Source: Deinococcales bacterium
Lineage (GTDB): Bacteria > Deinococcota > Deinococci > Deinococcales > JAAFIG01
Reading direction: 5' to 3'
NCBI GenBank assembly: GCA_025352125.1
Contig: JANXTZ010000046.1
Coordinates: 1 to 64,000 of the forward strand
Length of the DNA stretch: 64,000 bases
Shown here: one piece after another, positions 24,634-32,833 of the stretch
Numbering within the stretch: position 1 is the first letter of the stretch
Layout of the letters: each line of letters begins with the position of its first letter
Program-made: the position numbers and the translations under genes
The notes under the pieces: model-generated
The model's input: the letters and a program-made list of their open reading frames with translations, nothing else
Database searches by the model: none
What the model was told of the DNA's origin: nothing

Positions 24634-25170
24634 TCACCTCGGCAACGTTCCGACGTATTTCTCATAGGCAACAGTCCAGTCGTTGGCAATCATGTGCTGT
24701 GCTGCCGTTAATTTCAATCTTCCAGCACAAACCAAATCGTGCAAAACATTCTCGAGTCTGTCCTTGACGTGCGCATTGAGTGGTCGGGAAACATAAGATT
24801 CTGCCCAAAGGTTTCGCACACTGTTGCTGCCGCCCAACTCGAGCGAGATCAAATGATCGACCTCGTAATCGCCGGGTTGACGGTTGGTCACACCGTACTC
24901 TTGAAAGACCTGCTCTTTCAAGCTTTCGGGAACGTTGCGCACAGTTTTGGTGTAGCCACTGACGCAAACCACGTTCGCATCAGTGGTGAGCACATCACCT
25001 GGAGTCACTTGCGGATTCGGTTTTCCTGGCGCGTTCAAGGCTTGGCTCGAGTTTGTTCCGTTTGGCGTCGTGGTGGTTGTCGGGTGAAAATACTGCCAGA
25101 GCGCAATGCCGAGGGCAATTGCGAGAAGAATCAGGCGCAGGGTTTGATTTTGTCGTGGTCGTCGCAACAA
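24634..25170 (-). CDS. Membrane-anchored HNH-like protein
   Basis: This 178-residue protein has one N-terminal membrane helix (LRLILLAIALGIALWQYF, about 10-27), a low-complexity Thr/Pro/Asn linker, and a C-terminal domain with YEVDHLISLELGGSNSVRNLWAE (about 101-123). That DH...LGG.N...NLW pattern is typical of HNH nuclease-like folds. A cysteine pair (CVSGY and LVCAG) may form a disulfide. Such domains are often linked to DNA uptake or scavenging outside the membrane, but catalysis is not proven here. It leads a two-gene operon. Confidence 0.7.
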   Translation of the reverse strand: MLRRPRQNQTLRLILLAIALGIALWQYFHPTTTTTPNGTNSSQALNAPGKPNPQVTPGDVLTTDANVVCVSGYTKTVRNVPESLKEQVFQEYGVTNRQPGDYEVDHLISLELGGSNSVRNLWAESYVSRPLNAHVKDRLENVLHDLVCAGRLKLTAAQHMIANDWTVAYEKYVGTLPR

Positions 25171-25243
25171 AAGCCTCTCTCGAGCTTAAACTTACCCAAT
25201 TTGCATGGCGCTCAGATGAAATGACAGCTTCAATGTGAATTTT

Positions 25244-25732
25244 TCAGTATACCGCCATTTCGTAGCGACAAAAAATCGTGTTGGTAAATTCGCCAATGTC
25301 TCGAAGCTCAAATCCCGCGTTTTCGTAAATGGCACGAATTTTGGGATGGTTACGGCAATCGAGCCTCAAGTATTTGCGTTCACGACGACGCACCTCGAGT
25401 TTGCCAAATTCGATCAACGCCTGAGCAACGCCAATACCTCGAGTTTCCAAACCGACTGCGAGTTTGTGAATGAAAAGACTTTCACCCATTGGAACATCAG
25501 ACCAAAACGCTCGATCCTCGGGTTGCAAGTACATCGTGCCAACAGCCGAGTCATCTCGAAAAGCCAAATGCAATTCGCCAGAATGTACCAGTGGCTCGAG
25601 AACTTCTGGGCTAAACTGCTCTGGCTTCCAACGCATCTCGCCCAACTGTGCCAGCCAGTTTGCGGCTTGGATCAACATGGTTGATGCGGCATCAATCTCT
25701 CCAAGCCTTGCTGGTCTGATCTCGAACGCCAT
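25244..25732 (-). CDS. GNAT-family N-acetyltransferase
   Basis: The 162-residue protein has the GNAT fold: FEIRPARLGEIDAASTML at the start, FIHKLAVGLETRGIGVAQALIEFG (acetyl-CoA loop R-G-x-G-x-A, about 92-105), and KIRAIYENAGFELRD near the end. The acceptor is unknown. ATG 25732 is preceded by TATGAT with a 6-base gap, so it is probably leaderless; the 8-residue longer frame would begin inside the promoter. It is divergent from the metallo-hydrolase, starts 22 bp apart. Confidence 0.85.
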   Translation of the reverse strand: MAFEIRPARLGEIDAASTMLIQAANWLAQLGEMRWKPEQFSPEVLEPLVHSGELHLAFRDDSAVGTMYLQPEDRAFWSDVPMGESLFIHKLAVGLETRGIGVAQALIEFGKLEVRRRERKYLRLDCRNHPKIRAIYENAGFELRDIGEFTNTIFCRYEMAVY

Positions 25733-25738
25733 GCAGGC

Positions 25739-25748
25739 ATCATAAACT
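25739..25748. promoter_or_regulatory. Overlapping divergent -10 boxes
   Basis: ATCATAAACT contains TATGAT for the minus strand (25739-25744) and TAAACT for the plus strand (25743-25748). They share two bases. Each is exactly six bases from its start codon (25732 and 25755). Confidence 0.75.
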
Positions 25749-25754
25749 GGGTCC

Positions 25755-26630
25755 ATGTTTGAAATTCACACGCTCGATTTGAAGTTGCGCGGCTCGAGTA
25801 ACGCACTGGCGGCGCACGTCATCAAAACCGAGCAGGGCAGTATTCTGGTCGATTGTGGACCCGAAAGTACCTTGCAAAACTTGTACGCCGAACTCGAGCG
25901 GGTCGATGCTCAAAATTTGAAATACCTGCTCTTGACCCACATTCATCTCGACCATGCTGGCGCGGCGGGTCGGTTGTCAACAGATTTGGGTTTAACAGTT
26001 TTTGTTCATGCCAGGGGCGCAAAACACCTCCAAGACCCAACGCGGTTGCTCGCCAGTGCCAAACAAATTTTTGGTGATCGCATGACCGAAATCTGGGGAA
26101 ACATCGAACCAGTTTCTAACCTCGAGGTTCTGAATGGAGGCGAAAAACTCGAACTTTGTGCTCTCGAGATTGAAGCGCTGTACACCCCAGGTCATGCCGT
26201 GCATCATTTGGCATTTCAACAGGGGGACATTGTTTTTGCTGGCGACGTGGCAGGCGTGCGCGTCGGAAATCAAGCGCCCGTTCCACCGACACCGCCGCCG
26301 GACATCAACCTCGAGCACTGGCGAACCAGCATTGAGCTTCTCAAATCTCGCGCCGCCAAAACCTTGTACCTCGCGCATTTTGGACGGTTTGATGACGTGT
26401 CAGAACACTTTGAGAGGCTGTCAGAGAACCTCGAGAGGTTTGCGCAGATTTCGCTGGCAGGATTGCAGGCAGAGGAGACTGCGGATGAAATTGCGGCTCG
26501 GCTGCGCAACGCCACTGGGTTGCAGGCATCAGACGAATTTGTGGGCGGTTACGTCCCCGCCAGCATTTCCGCCTCAGACGTGGCAGGACTCGAGCGCTAC
26601 TGGCAAAAGTTTCATCCAGAATTATTGTGA
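25755..26630 (+). CDS. MBL-fold metallo-hydrolase (copy 2)
   Basis: This 291-residue protein is a paralogue of the one at 7996-8898, with the same LLTHIHLDHAGAAGRL (HxHxDH), YTPGHAVHHLAF, FAGDVAGVR and LAHFGRFDD motifs and the same C-terminal helical domain. Two metal ions are expected. The substrate is unknown. The gene is probably leaderless (TAAACT, 6 bases, ATG). It converges with an exported-protein gene and overlaps it by 9 bases. Confidence 0.85.
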   Translation: MFEIHTLDLKLRGSSNALAAHVIKTEQGSILVDCGPESTLQNLYAELERVDAQNLKYLLLTHIHLDHAGAAGRLSTDLGLTVFVHARGAKHLQDPTRLLASAKQIFGDRMTEIWGNIEPVSNLEVLNGGEKLELCALEIEALYTPGHAVHHLAFQQGDIVFAGDVAGVRVGNQAPVPPTPPPDINLEHWRTSIELLKSRAAKTLYLAHFGRFDDVSEHFERLSENLERFAQISLAGLQAEETADEIAARLRNATGLQASDEFVGGYVPASISASDVAGLERYWQKFHPELL

Positions 26631-27575
26631 TTTCGCCTCGCCAGAATCGGGACTCACCTGCAAACCCGAGATGTCCACCGCCTCAAAATCTGAACCCTTG
26701 ATCTTGCTGATGTTGGACAAAATGTCATTGTCCCAAGCCTCATCCTGCGTGCCGGAGACGTACCAATTCGAGCCGTTGTCTGCCAGAATCAAACCGTAGG
26801 TTTTCAAGGCTTGCAAAATCACCCGCACGTCTCTGGGAAAGCCCGAGAGGTCAACACTGGCTTTGAGCCGAAACCTTGCGCCCATCGGTGGCAGCTTGGG
26901 GTCGCTCGAGGCTCCAGCCTGATGTCGCGCAGCCCAGACGAAGGCGGTTTGTGTGCTTTGGGCGGTAAAACGGATGGCATGGGCGATCACACCCGCCGCC
27001 ACCTCGTCGTGCCGCACCAGCCCTGGCAGAATCGGCAAACCTGCCGCGTCGGCACTCGTCCAGGTGCTTGGTCTCAGGGCATTGGATTTCAAATCCCAAA
27101 TGGCTCCCGCGCCGACGCGCCAAGAACCGTCGGCATTGGCGTAGGCGTTGCCCACCTCGTACAGTTTGCATTCGCCCTGACGAACGATCAAAATGTGCCG
27201 ATCACCGTTGGAACTCGAGCCTCCCTCGATTGGTGCATTGCTCGGAATGGGATAGAGCGCATGGTCGCTTTCGTCATCGTAACCAAAAGTCACACCCACC
27301 CCAGCCTGATTGGCGGGCACGACCACAAACGGAATCCCAATCGGTTGACCCTCGTACAAACCCGAACCAAAATCGGCGTGCAAACCAGTCCCAATCCCGA
27401 TGCTCGAGATGTAGGTGCTCGAGTTCTTATCAATCGGCAGCTTGTCGATGTGGGCATTCCAAACGTTGTTTTTGGGAAACAACGAACACGCGCCCAAATT
27501 GGTGCTCGGCGGTATGATCGCTCCAGACGCAAAACAGGCGGTCAATAAAACCAACAACATCAGGGCTTTTTTCAT
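26622..27575 (-). CDS. Exported hypothetical protein
   Basis: This protein of 317 residues has a signal peptide (KKALMLLVLLTACFASGA). The body resembles a secreted enzyme-like fold: NVWNAHIDKLPIDKNSSTYISSIG near the start, a long region with SDHALYPIPSNAPIEGG, and RHILIVRQGECKLYEVGNAY. Similar sequences occur in soil bacteria and fungi without a clear function. TACACT lies 7 bases before ATG 27575, a leaderless geometry; the longer frame would cross the promoter. Confidence 0.7.
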   Translation of the reverse strand: MKKALMLLVLLTACFASGAIIPPSTNLGACSLFPKNNVWNAHIDKLPIDKNSSTYISSIGIGTGLHADFGSGLYEGQPIGIPFVVVPANQAGVGVTFGYDDESDHALYPIPSNAPIEGGSSSNGDRHILIVRQGECKLYEVGNAYANADGSWRVGAGAIWDLKSNALRPSTWTSADAAGLPILPGLVRHDEVAAGVIAHAIRFTAQSTQTAFVWAARHQAGASSDPKLPPMGARFRLKASVDLSGFPRDVRVILQALKTYGLILADNGSNWYVSGTQDEAWDNDILSNISKIKGSDFEAVDISGLQVSPDSGEAKSQ

Positions 27576-27615
27576 ACTGCCAAGTGTAAACCCCAATTCT
27601 GAGATAGATTGAGTT

Positions 27616-28749
27616 GTGTTTTATGTCCTGATCCTGCCCCTGGCTGTGCTTGCCGCGTTTACGATTCTCAACTCGATCTTGTTTCGCAGTTTGCGTTATT
27701 ACAAAGCCGTCAAACCCGAGCATCAACCCAAAGTGTCTTTGCTCATTCCTGCCAGAAATGAGGAAGCCAACCTCGAGTTGCTGCTGCCCACGCTGGTCGC
27801 TCAAGATTACGCAAACCTCGAGATTGTGATTCTGAACGATCACAGTACGGACAAAACGCTCAACGTTGCCCAAAAATACGCGGCTCGAGATTCCAGATTG
27901 CGCGTTCTCGAGGGTGAGGAGTTGCTGGATGGGTGGCTTGGCAAACCCAACGCCTGCCGTCAACTTGCCCAGGCGGCAAGCGGAGAGATTCTGGTCTTCA
28001 CCGATGCCGACACGCTCTGGCAACCCGACGCGATCAGCCTGTGCGTCAAAGCCATGCAAGCCACCAACGCAGATGCCATGTGCGCCTGGCCGCAGCAAAT
28101 CCTTTCAGGTTGGTTCTCGAGCCTTGTTCAACCCTGGATGACCTGGAGCGTTCTGGCGCTGCTGCCCGTGTGGTTGATCCCCAATCCCAAACACAAACTG
28201 ATTGTCAGCGCCAACGGTCAGATGCTGGCATTCAAAAAAGATTGTTACACCAGCATTAACGGGTTTGAACCAGTCAAACACAGCATCCTCGAGGACATGG
28301 CATTGGCACGGAATGTCAAAGCCCAAAACAATCGCTTTGTGCTCTTGAACGGTCTGGGCAGCGTCAAATGCAAGATGTACTCGAGCACCCAGGAAACTTT
28401 TGACGGTTTTGCCAAAGCCGCGTTTGTCGGTTTAGGCTCGAGCGTTCCAGCCTTAATTGTCAGTATCTTGTTTTTCGCGTGGTTGTTTCTGACACCCTGG
28501 ATTTGGTTGGTTGCCGCCATTTTTTCAGGCTCGAGTTTCACCCTGCCAATTGTTGCTATTGCGCTTAGTTTGCTCGGGCGTTTTGTCGCCGACCTCGAGT
28601 TTGGCTTCCCGCTTTACTTGTTTGTTCAGCAGCCTTTTTCCATGATTGGCTGGGCGGTGATTGCCATTGCCTCTTGGCGCAGATTCTCGCAAGGACAGAC
28701 CAGTTGGAAGGGGCGGGTTTACGACCTGAGAAATGGTCCGAAGGGATAA
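27616..28749 (+). CDS. Membrane glycosyltransferase, family 2
   Basis: The 377-residue protein has an N-terminal membrane helix, a GT-A domain (VSLLIPARNEEANLELLLPTL, NDHSTDKT, and metal-binding DAD in FTDADTLW) and three or four C-terminal helices. The closing TSWKGRVYDL is typical of CrtQ-like enzymes that glycosylate carotenoids or hopanoid-type lipids. The start GTG 27616 lies 5 bases after TAGATT. Its neighbours (UPF0104 protein, epimerase) suggest lipid or envelope glycan work; the acceptor is not known. Confidence 0.82.
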   Translation: MFYVLILPLAVLAAFTILNSILFRSLRYYKAVKPEHQPKVSLLIPARNEEANLELLLPTLVAQDYANLEIVILNDHSTDKTLNVAQKYAARDSRLRVLEGEELLDGWLGKPNACRQLAQAASGEILVFTDADTLWQPDAISLCVKAMQATNADAMCAWPQQILSGWFSSLVQPWMTWSVLALLPVWLIPNPKHKLIVSANGQMLAFKKDCYTSINGFEPVKHSILEDMALARNVKAQNNRFVLLNGLGSVKCKMYSSTQETFDGFAKAAFVGLGSSVPALIVSILFFAWLFLTPWIWLVAAIFSGSSFTLPIVAIALSLLGRFVADLEFGFPLYLFVQQPFSMIGWAVIAIASWRRFSQGQTSWKGRVYDLRNGPKG

Positions 28750-28771
28750 CTCGATTGTATCTCGAGAAAAC

Positions 28772-29788
28772 TTACAACGGACTTTTTGGTGCTTTCTCAG
28801 AAGCCCGAAGCAGTGCCGCACCGCCAATAAATGGTCCGATCAGAATATACAGGTAATACGAAATAAAACGCCAGATCAGCGTCAAAAAAGTTTTGGCAGC
28901 ATCGGGAACACCAATGGCGGCAAAGACTTTGCCCAAGGCAATTTCAAAGTATCCGCTGCCGCCAGGCGTTGGCACAACCGAACTGAGGCTGACCAGCAGA
29001 CTCTGGCAAGCCAGGATTGCGACATGGTCAAAATGAGGAATGCCTAATCCCCATGCCACCACATTAAACGCGCCAAAGTGGGTCATGAACGCCAGGGCAT
29101 TGACAAAATGCAGCAGCAGTTGCGTGCCAAGTGGCATTTGCCGCAGTTCCGCCATTACATGACCGGTGCGGTGAACAAAGGCAAAAGCGGCAAAACGACG
29201 GCGTTTCAAAAATCCGAGACTGAAAATGCTGAACACCAATCGCGCAATCAAATCGGCGCTGAACGTCACCGCAATCGCGGCGGCAATCAAGAGGACGCTC
29301 GAGATGCCAATTAAAATTCCGAGGATTGGAATGCCCAAATTGATACCTTTGAGTTCCAGAATCAAAAACGAGACAGGCATGCTCCAGGCGTAATACACAA
29401 AGTCCAGCACCAGTCCAAAGACGGCAATCGCAGTGGCTTTTTTAACGTCAATAAACCTTGACAGGTACCAGCCCAGACCGAAGCTCGAGCCTGTGGCGGC
29501 GGGGGTGACGAACGCACCGAAAAGGCTCAACAATGCCGCTCGGATCGCTCGAGACAGGCTGATGTGCTCGCCAACGTCGAGGGCAGTTGCCAGAATCTTG
29601 ATGCGCACGCCGAGCAAAACCCACCAGGCGAGCAAAAATGGAATCACCAATGCCAATTTGGTCCAGTTGACGTTCAGCAGTTTTTGAAAGGCGCTCGGGT
29701 CGAGTTTGTCGCCCGTCAAGAGCAGCAACGCGATTGCACCACCCGAAATGAGTAGCGAGATCAAAATAATTCTGATGGCGTTCTTCAC
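28772..29788 (-). CDS. UPF0104 / lysylphosphatidylglycerol-synthase-like membrane protein
   Basis: This protein of about 338 residues has eight or so membrane helices and matches the flippase-like part of MprF (UPF0104): LARAIRAALLSLFGAFVTPAATGSSFGLGWYLSR-type segment, LVLDFVYYAW, and the closing VVPTPGGSGYFEIALG. No aminoacyl-transferase domain is present. The GTG start overlaps the upstream epimerase stop (29785-29788). A role in moving lipids or glycans across the membrane is inferred from the family. Confidence 0.8.
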   Translation of the reverse strand: MKNAIRIILISLLISGGAIALLLLTGDKLDPSAFQKLLNVNWTKLALVIPFLLAWWVLLGVRIKILATALDVGEHISLSRAIRAALLSLFGAFVTPAATGSSFGLGWYLSRFIDVKKATAIAVFGLVLDFVYYAWSMPVSFLILELKGINLGIPILGILIGISSVLLIAAAIAVTFSADLIARLVFSIFSLGFLKRRRFAAFAFVHRTGHVMAELRQMPLGTQLLLHFVNALAFMTHFGAFNVVAWGLGIPHFDHVAILACQSLLVSLSSVVPTPGGSGYFEIALGKVFAAIGVPDAAKTFLTLIWRFISYYLYILIGPFIGGAALLRASEKAPKSPL

Positions 29789-30762
29789 AGCCACCCCGCG
29801 CTTTTGTACCAGTTTGCCGTCTCGAGAAAACCTGTCTCGAGTGTAGTCTTGGCAACCACGCCAAGGTCGCGTTCGATGGCGCTGACATCGCAGACCCAAC
29901 CGATGGCAGTCAAATCTTTTTGGCGTGAACGGTTAATCAAGCCCACCCGACCAAAAGCGCGTCCCGCCTCGCCCAATTGGGCTGCCATCTCGAGTGCGAC
30001 ATTTGGCAGTGAAAGTGGTCGGTACGGCTTCTTGTACACCCGTGCCAGGGTTTCGAGGATGCCGTCCCAACTGACGGGGGTCGGGCTGCCCGCAAAATAG
30101 GTTTTGCCACTCGAGTTTTGGTTTTCGCCGCAGGCGATGATGGCTTCAACCAAGTCGTAAACCTGAACCAGCGTGTACGCCCGATTTGGGTCGCCGAGCA
30201 CCGGAAAAAACCCAAATTTGGCGGCTTGATGCGCGAACAAGAAATCTTTGTCGTTAGGACCGTACACCCCGGGCGGGCGCAAAATGCACCACTCGAGGTC
30301 TTTGGTCTCCAGCACGCGGTATTCGCCCTCGAGTTTGCTGCGCCCATATGGTGTGATCGGTTCTGGCGGGTCGGATTCTTTGCGCGGGCGCTCAATCGTG
30401 CCTGGTCCCGCCGCCGCGAGGCTCGAGATGTACACCAGTTTTGCACCAGCGTCTTTTGCGCCCACAGCCGCCGCCCGCGTGCCCTCGGCATTTCCCCAAT
30501 TGAACTCTGCCTCAGAGTTGGCGCGGGTCGCTCCTGCCAGGTGGTAGACGACGCTGCACCCCTCGCTGGCGCGAGCAACATCTGCCGATTTCAAATCACC
30601 AAACACCCGAATCAAATTCGGGTCGCTCGAGGGGCTGAACTTGCCCGATTTGGGACGAACCAAAACCCGAACCTGAAAATCCTGTTCGAGAAGTGCTTTG
30701 CTGAGGTGAGAGCCGATAAAGCCGCTCGCGCCTGTAATCAGAACTGTCTTTTGATTAGCCAT
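29785..30762 (-). CDS. NAD-dependent epimerase/dehydratase (extended SDR)
   Basis: The 325-residue enzyme starts with TGASGFIGSHLSKAL (GxxGxxG) and has the catalytic YGRSKLEGE (Tyr-x-x-x-Lys) plus SSLAAAGPG. VYGPNDKDFLF and NRAYTLVQVYDLVEAI are typical of sugar-nucleotide or hopanoid-associated epimerases. It is coupled to the UPF0104 gene by a 4-base overlap. It is a distant paralogue of the gene at 4151-5161. The substrate is unknown. Confidence 0.87.
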   Translation of the reverse strand: MANQKTVLITGASGFIGSHLSKALLEQDFQVRVLVRPKSGKFSPSSDPNLIRVFGDLKSADVARASEGCSVVYHLAGATRANSEAEFNWGNAEGTRAAAVGAKDAGAKLVYISSLAAAGPGTIERPRKESDPPEPITPYGRSKLEGEYRVLETKDLEWCILRPPGVYGPNDKDFLFAHQAAKFGFFPVLGDPNRAYTLVQVYDLVEAIIACGENQNSSGKTYFAGSPTPVSWDGILETLARVYKKPYRPLSLPNVALEMAAQLGEAGRAFGRVGLINRSRQKDLTAIGWVCDVSAIERDLGVVAKTTLETGFLETANWYKSAGWL

Positions 30763-30832
30763 ACAATACAGACATCGTACAACGTCAAACCAAGACTCGC
30801 GTCCAGTCGATGTGAGCGGTTAAACTAAACCC

Positions 30833-31393
30833 GTGAGCATAAAAGCAGACCATTGGATTCGCGCCCGTGCGCTCGAGGGCATGATTGAACCCTTCGCAGA
30901 CCGTCAGGTGCGCAGTGAAGGCGACGCCAAGATTATTTCTTACGGACTCTCGAGCTTCGGTTACGATTTGCGTGCGGCGCGTGAGTGGAAAATTTTTGTC
31001 AACGCGTTTCATACCGTGGTTGACCCCAAAGAGTTTGACCCCAGGGGTTTTGTTGACTTCGAGGGCGATGAGTGCATCATTCCGCCGAACAGTTTTGTAC
31101 TGGCACGCAGCGTCGAATACATGCGAATTCCAGAGAACGTGATGGTTGTGGCGGTCGGGAAAAGCTCGTATGCACGTTGCGGGGTGGTGGCAAATGTAAC
31201 GCCTTTGGAACCAGGGTGGGAGGGTCACGTCACCCTCGAGTTTTCCAACACAACTCCCTTACCTGCGCGAATGTATGCCAACGAGGGTTGCGTTCAACTC
31301 TTGTTTTTTGAAGGTGAGCGCCCCGATGTCACGTATGCCGACCGCAAAGGGAAATATCAGGGTCAAACAGGCGTGACGCTGCCCAGATTGTAA
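30833..31393 (+). CDS. dcd: dCTP deaminase
   Basis: The 186-residue trimeric enzyme deaminates dCTP to dUTP, feeding dTMP synthesis. Conserved parts are [34 protein letters not shown], and [18 protein letters not shown], which holds the catalytic Glu; the C-terminal [13 protein letters not shown] closes the active site. The start is GTG 30833, six bases after TAAACT, so leaderless. The bifunctional deaminase-dUTPase form cannot be excluded. Confidence 0.93.
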   Translation: MSIKADHWIRARALEGMIEPFADRQVRSEGDAKIISYGLSSFGYDLRAAREWKIFVNAFHTVVDPKEFDPRGFVDFEGDECIIPPNSFVLARSVEYMRIPENVMVVAVGKSSYARCGVVANVTPLEPGWEGHVTLEFSNTTPLPARMYANEGCVQLLFFEGERPDVTYADRKGKYQGQTGVTLPRL

Positions 31394-31416
31394 AACCTTA
31401 GGGTAAATTAAAATAA

Positions 31417-31755
31417 TTACAGTGCCAGATGTTCGCGGAGTCTCGAGTCAATGTTAGTCATTAAGGGCAAGGTCACAAATCCCAACGTGTGTTTGATGCG
31501 TTTCCTCGAGATGTGCCGTATCAATGCGATTTGGGCTTTGCTGTCGCTGTCTAAACCCGTGTCCGCTTTTGAGAGCAGCACTTCGTGTGGGTAAATGCTG
31601 GAAATGTTGCTGGTGATCGGTACGACCACCAAAACGGGTGATAATTCGTTAGCGTCGTCGTTGGTGATGATGATTGCTGGACGGGTTTTCGCAGCTTCTG
31701 TGGTGAGGGCTGGGTCAAAGTCCACAAGAACAATTTCTCCTCGAGTAAAGTTCAT
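31417..31755 (-). CDS. mazF: MazF-family endoribonuclease toxin
   Basis: The 112-residue protein matches MazF: FTRGEIVLVDFDPALTTEAAKTRPAIIITND at the start and VLVVVPITSNISSIYPHEVLL in the middle, then SKAQIALIRHISRKRI. It cleaves mRNA. Its ATG overlaps the antitoxin stop (31752-31755). It is more typical of MazF than the toxin at 1107-1478. Confidence 0.9.
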   Translation of the reverse strand: MNFTRGEIVLVDFDPALTTEAAKTRPAIIITNDDANELSPVLVVVPITSNISSIYPHEVLLSKADTGLDSDSKAQIALIRHISRKRIKHTLGFVTLPLMTNIDSRLREHLAL

Positions 31756-31997
31756 GCGTTTGCCCCGTCAAGCGTTTCGTCTAAACCACTGTCCAACCAA
31801 GGGTCGTCGTTCTGGCTTTCATGTTCAGTTTTCATTTGTCTGTAGCCATTTCGTAAAATTTCCCGACGCTCTAGTCTTTGAAGGGCGCGTAAAGCCTGTC
31901 GAATCACTTCGGTGCGATTCTCGAGTTGATGGTTGATTTGGTATTCTGCAATAAATTTTGTGAATTCTGGCTCAAGTCGGGCTGTAATCGTGGTCAT
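31752..31997 (-). CDS. Ribbon-helix-helix antitoxin (MazE-like)
   Basis: The 81-residue protein has an N-terminal RHH motif, TTITARLEPEFTKFIAEYQINHQLENRTEVIRQALRAL, which binds palindromic DNA as a dimer, and an acidic C-terminal tail (ESQNDDPWLDSGLDETLDG) that should cap the toxin. TACATT lies 7 bases before ATG, a leaderless geometry. The palindrome just upstream is its likely operator. Confidence 0.88.
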   Translation of the reverse strand: MTTITARLEPEFTKFIAEYQINHQLENRTEVIRQALRALQRLERREILRNGYRQMKTEHESQNDDPWLDSGLDETLDGANA

Positions 31998-32004
31998 GCT
32001 GCAA

Positions 32005-32038
32005 AATGTAGCATAAATGTATTACAATTGTAATACAT
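32005..32038 (-). promoter_or_regulatory. mazEF promoter with 22-bp palindromic operator
   Basis: Bases 32017-32038 are a perfect palindrome (ATGTATTAC-AATT-GTAATACAT). On the minus strand it supplies a -35-like TTACAA (32028-32033), and 17 bases later TACATT (32005-32010) is the -10. The RHH antitoxin would block the -35. Confidence 0.75.
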
Positions 32039-32116
32039 ATTTTTGCAAATAGACTCGACCAAACCCGTGTCATAAAACCTACAGTCCACACGCAACCCTG
32101 AGCGTAAGCTCGAGTG

Positions 32117-32764
32117 GTGAAAACTGTCTTTTTTGATCCGCTCTGTCCATTCGCCTGGCGTGGCTTGGAACTCTTAAATGCCCTGAACATCGAATTTGAC
32201 GCTCGAGCCTACAGTTTGCATCAGGGCAACCACGCGTCGAACACAGTCTTGAACCGTGGTGAACCCGTCTGGAAAATAGCCGAAGTCCCGCTCGAGGAAT
32301 TGTCTGACGTTCAACGCGTCAGTTTGGATTCGTTTGTCGCGCTCGCGGCAGCCAAGCATCAGGGCACCGCCAAACACCATCATTTTGCGATTCAGTTGAT
32401 GCGAGCCAAGCACCAAGGCAAGCTCGAGTTTAACGCTGAGGTTTTTGAGAATGCCGCACAGAAGGCAGGGTTAAACCTCGAGCAATTTAAAACCGATCTC
32501 GCTGACATTGATGCACGGCGTCACGAAATTGCCAAAGACCTCAATGCCGCCGACGAGATAGCGGTCTTTGGAACGCCGACGGTGGTGCTCGAATCCGGAA
32601 GCGCGGCGTATTTTCGTTTTGCGAATTTGCCGACCGATCCCGAGGCGCAACAACAACTTTGGGATTTGTATGTTGCCTCGCTCGAGAATCCAGCCCGCAT
32701 CGAAACGATTAAACGACCCCGTAAGGTGGTCACGCCAAATTCGGTGTATCAAGCCAAGAATTGA
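32117..32764 (+). CDS. DsbA/FrnE-family thioredoxin-fold protein
   Basis: This protein of about 215 residues has a DsbA-like fold. The usual CxxC at the N-terminal strand is reduced to a single Cys: FFDPLCPFAWRG. Late in the chain FGTPTVVLESG carries the cis-proline. Relatives include FrnE and 2-hydroxychromene-2-carboxylate isomerase-like proteins, which may use glutathione or other thiols. It has no signal peptide, so it is cytoplasmic. Start: the second of two GTG codons, 6 bases after TAAGCT. Confidence 0.8.
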   Translation: MKTVFFDPLCPFAWRGLELLNALNIEFDARAYSLHQGNHASNTVLNRGEPVWKIAEVPLEELSDVQRVSLDSFVALAAAKHQGTAKHHHFAIQLMRAKHQGKLEFNAEVFENAAQKAGLNLEQFKTDLADIDARRHEIAKDLNAADEIAVFGTPTVVLESGSAAYFRFANLPTDPEAQQQLWDLYVASLENPARIETIKRPRKVVTPNSVYQAKN

Positions 32765-32833
32765 CACTCGAGCCTTATTTTGAAAAGCCGCGTTAGACTG
32801 AACTGGTAACACTCAAGATCACAAGGGGTATAT

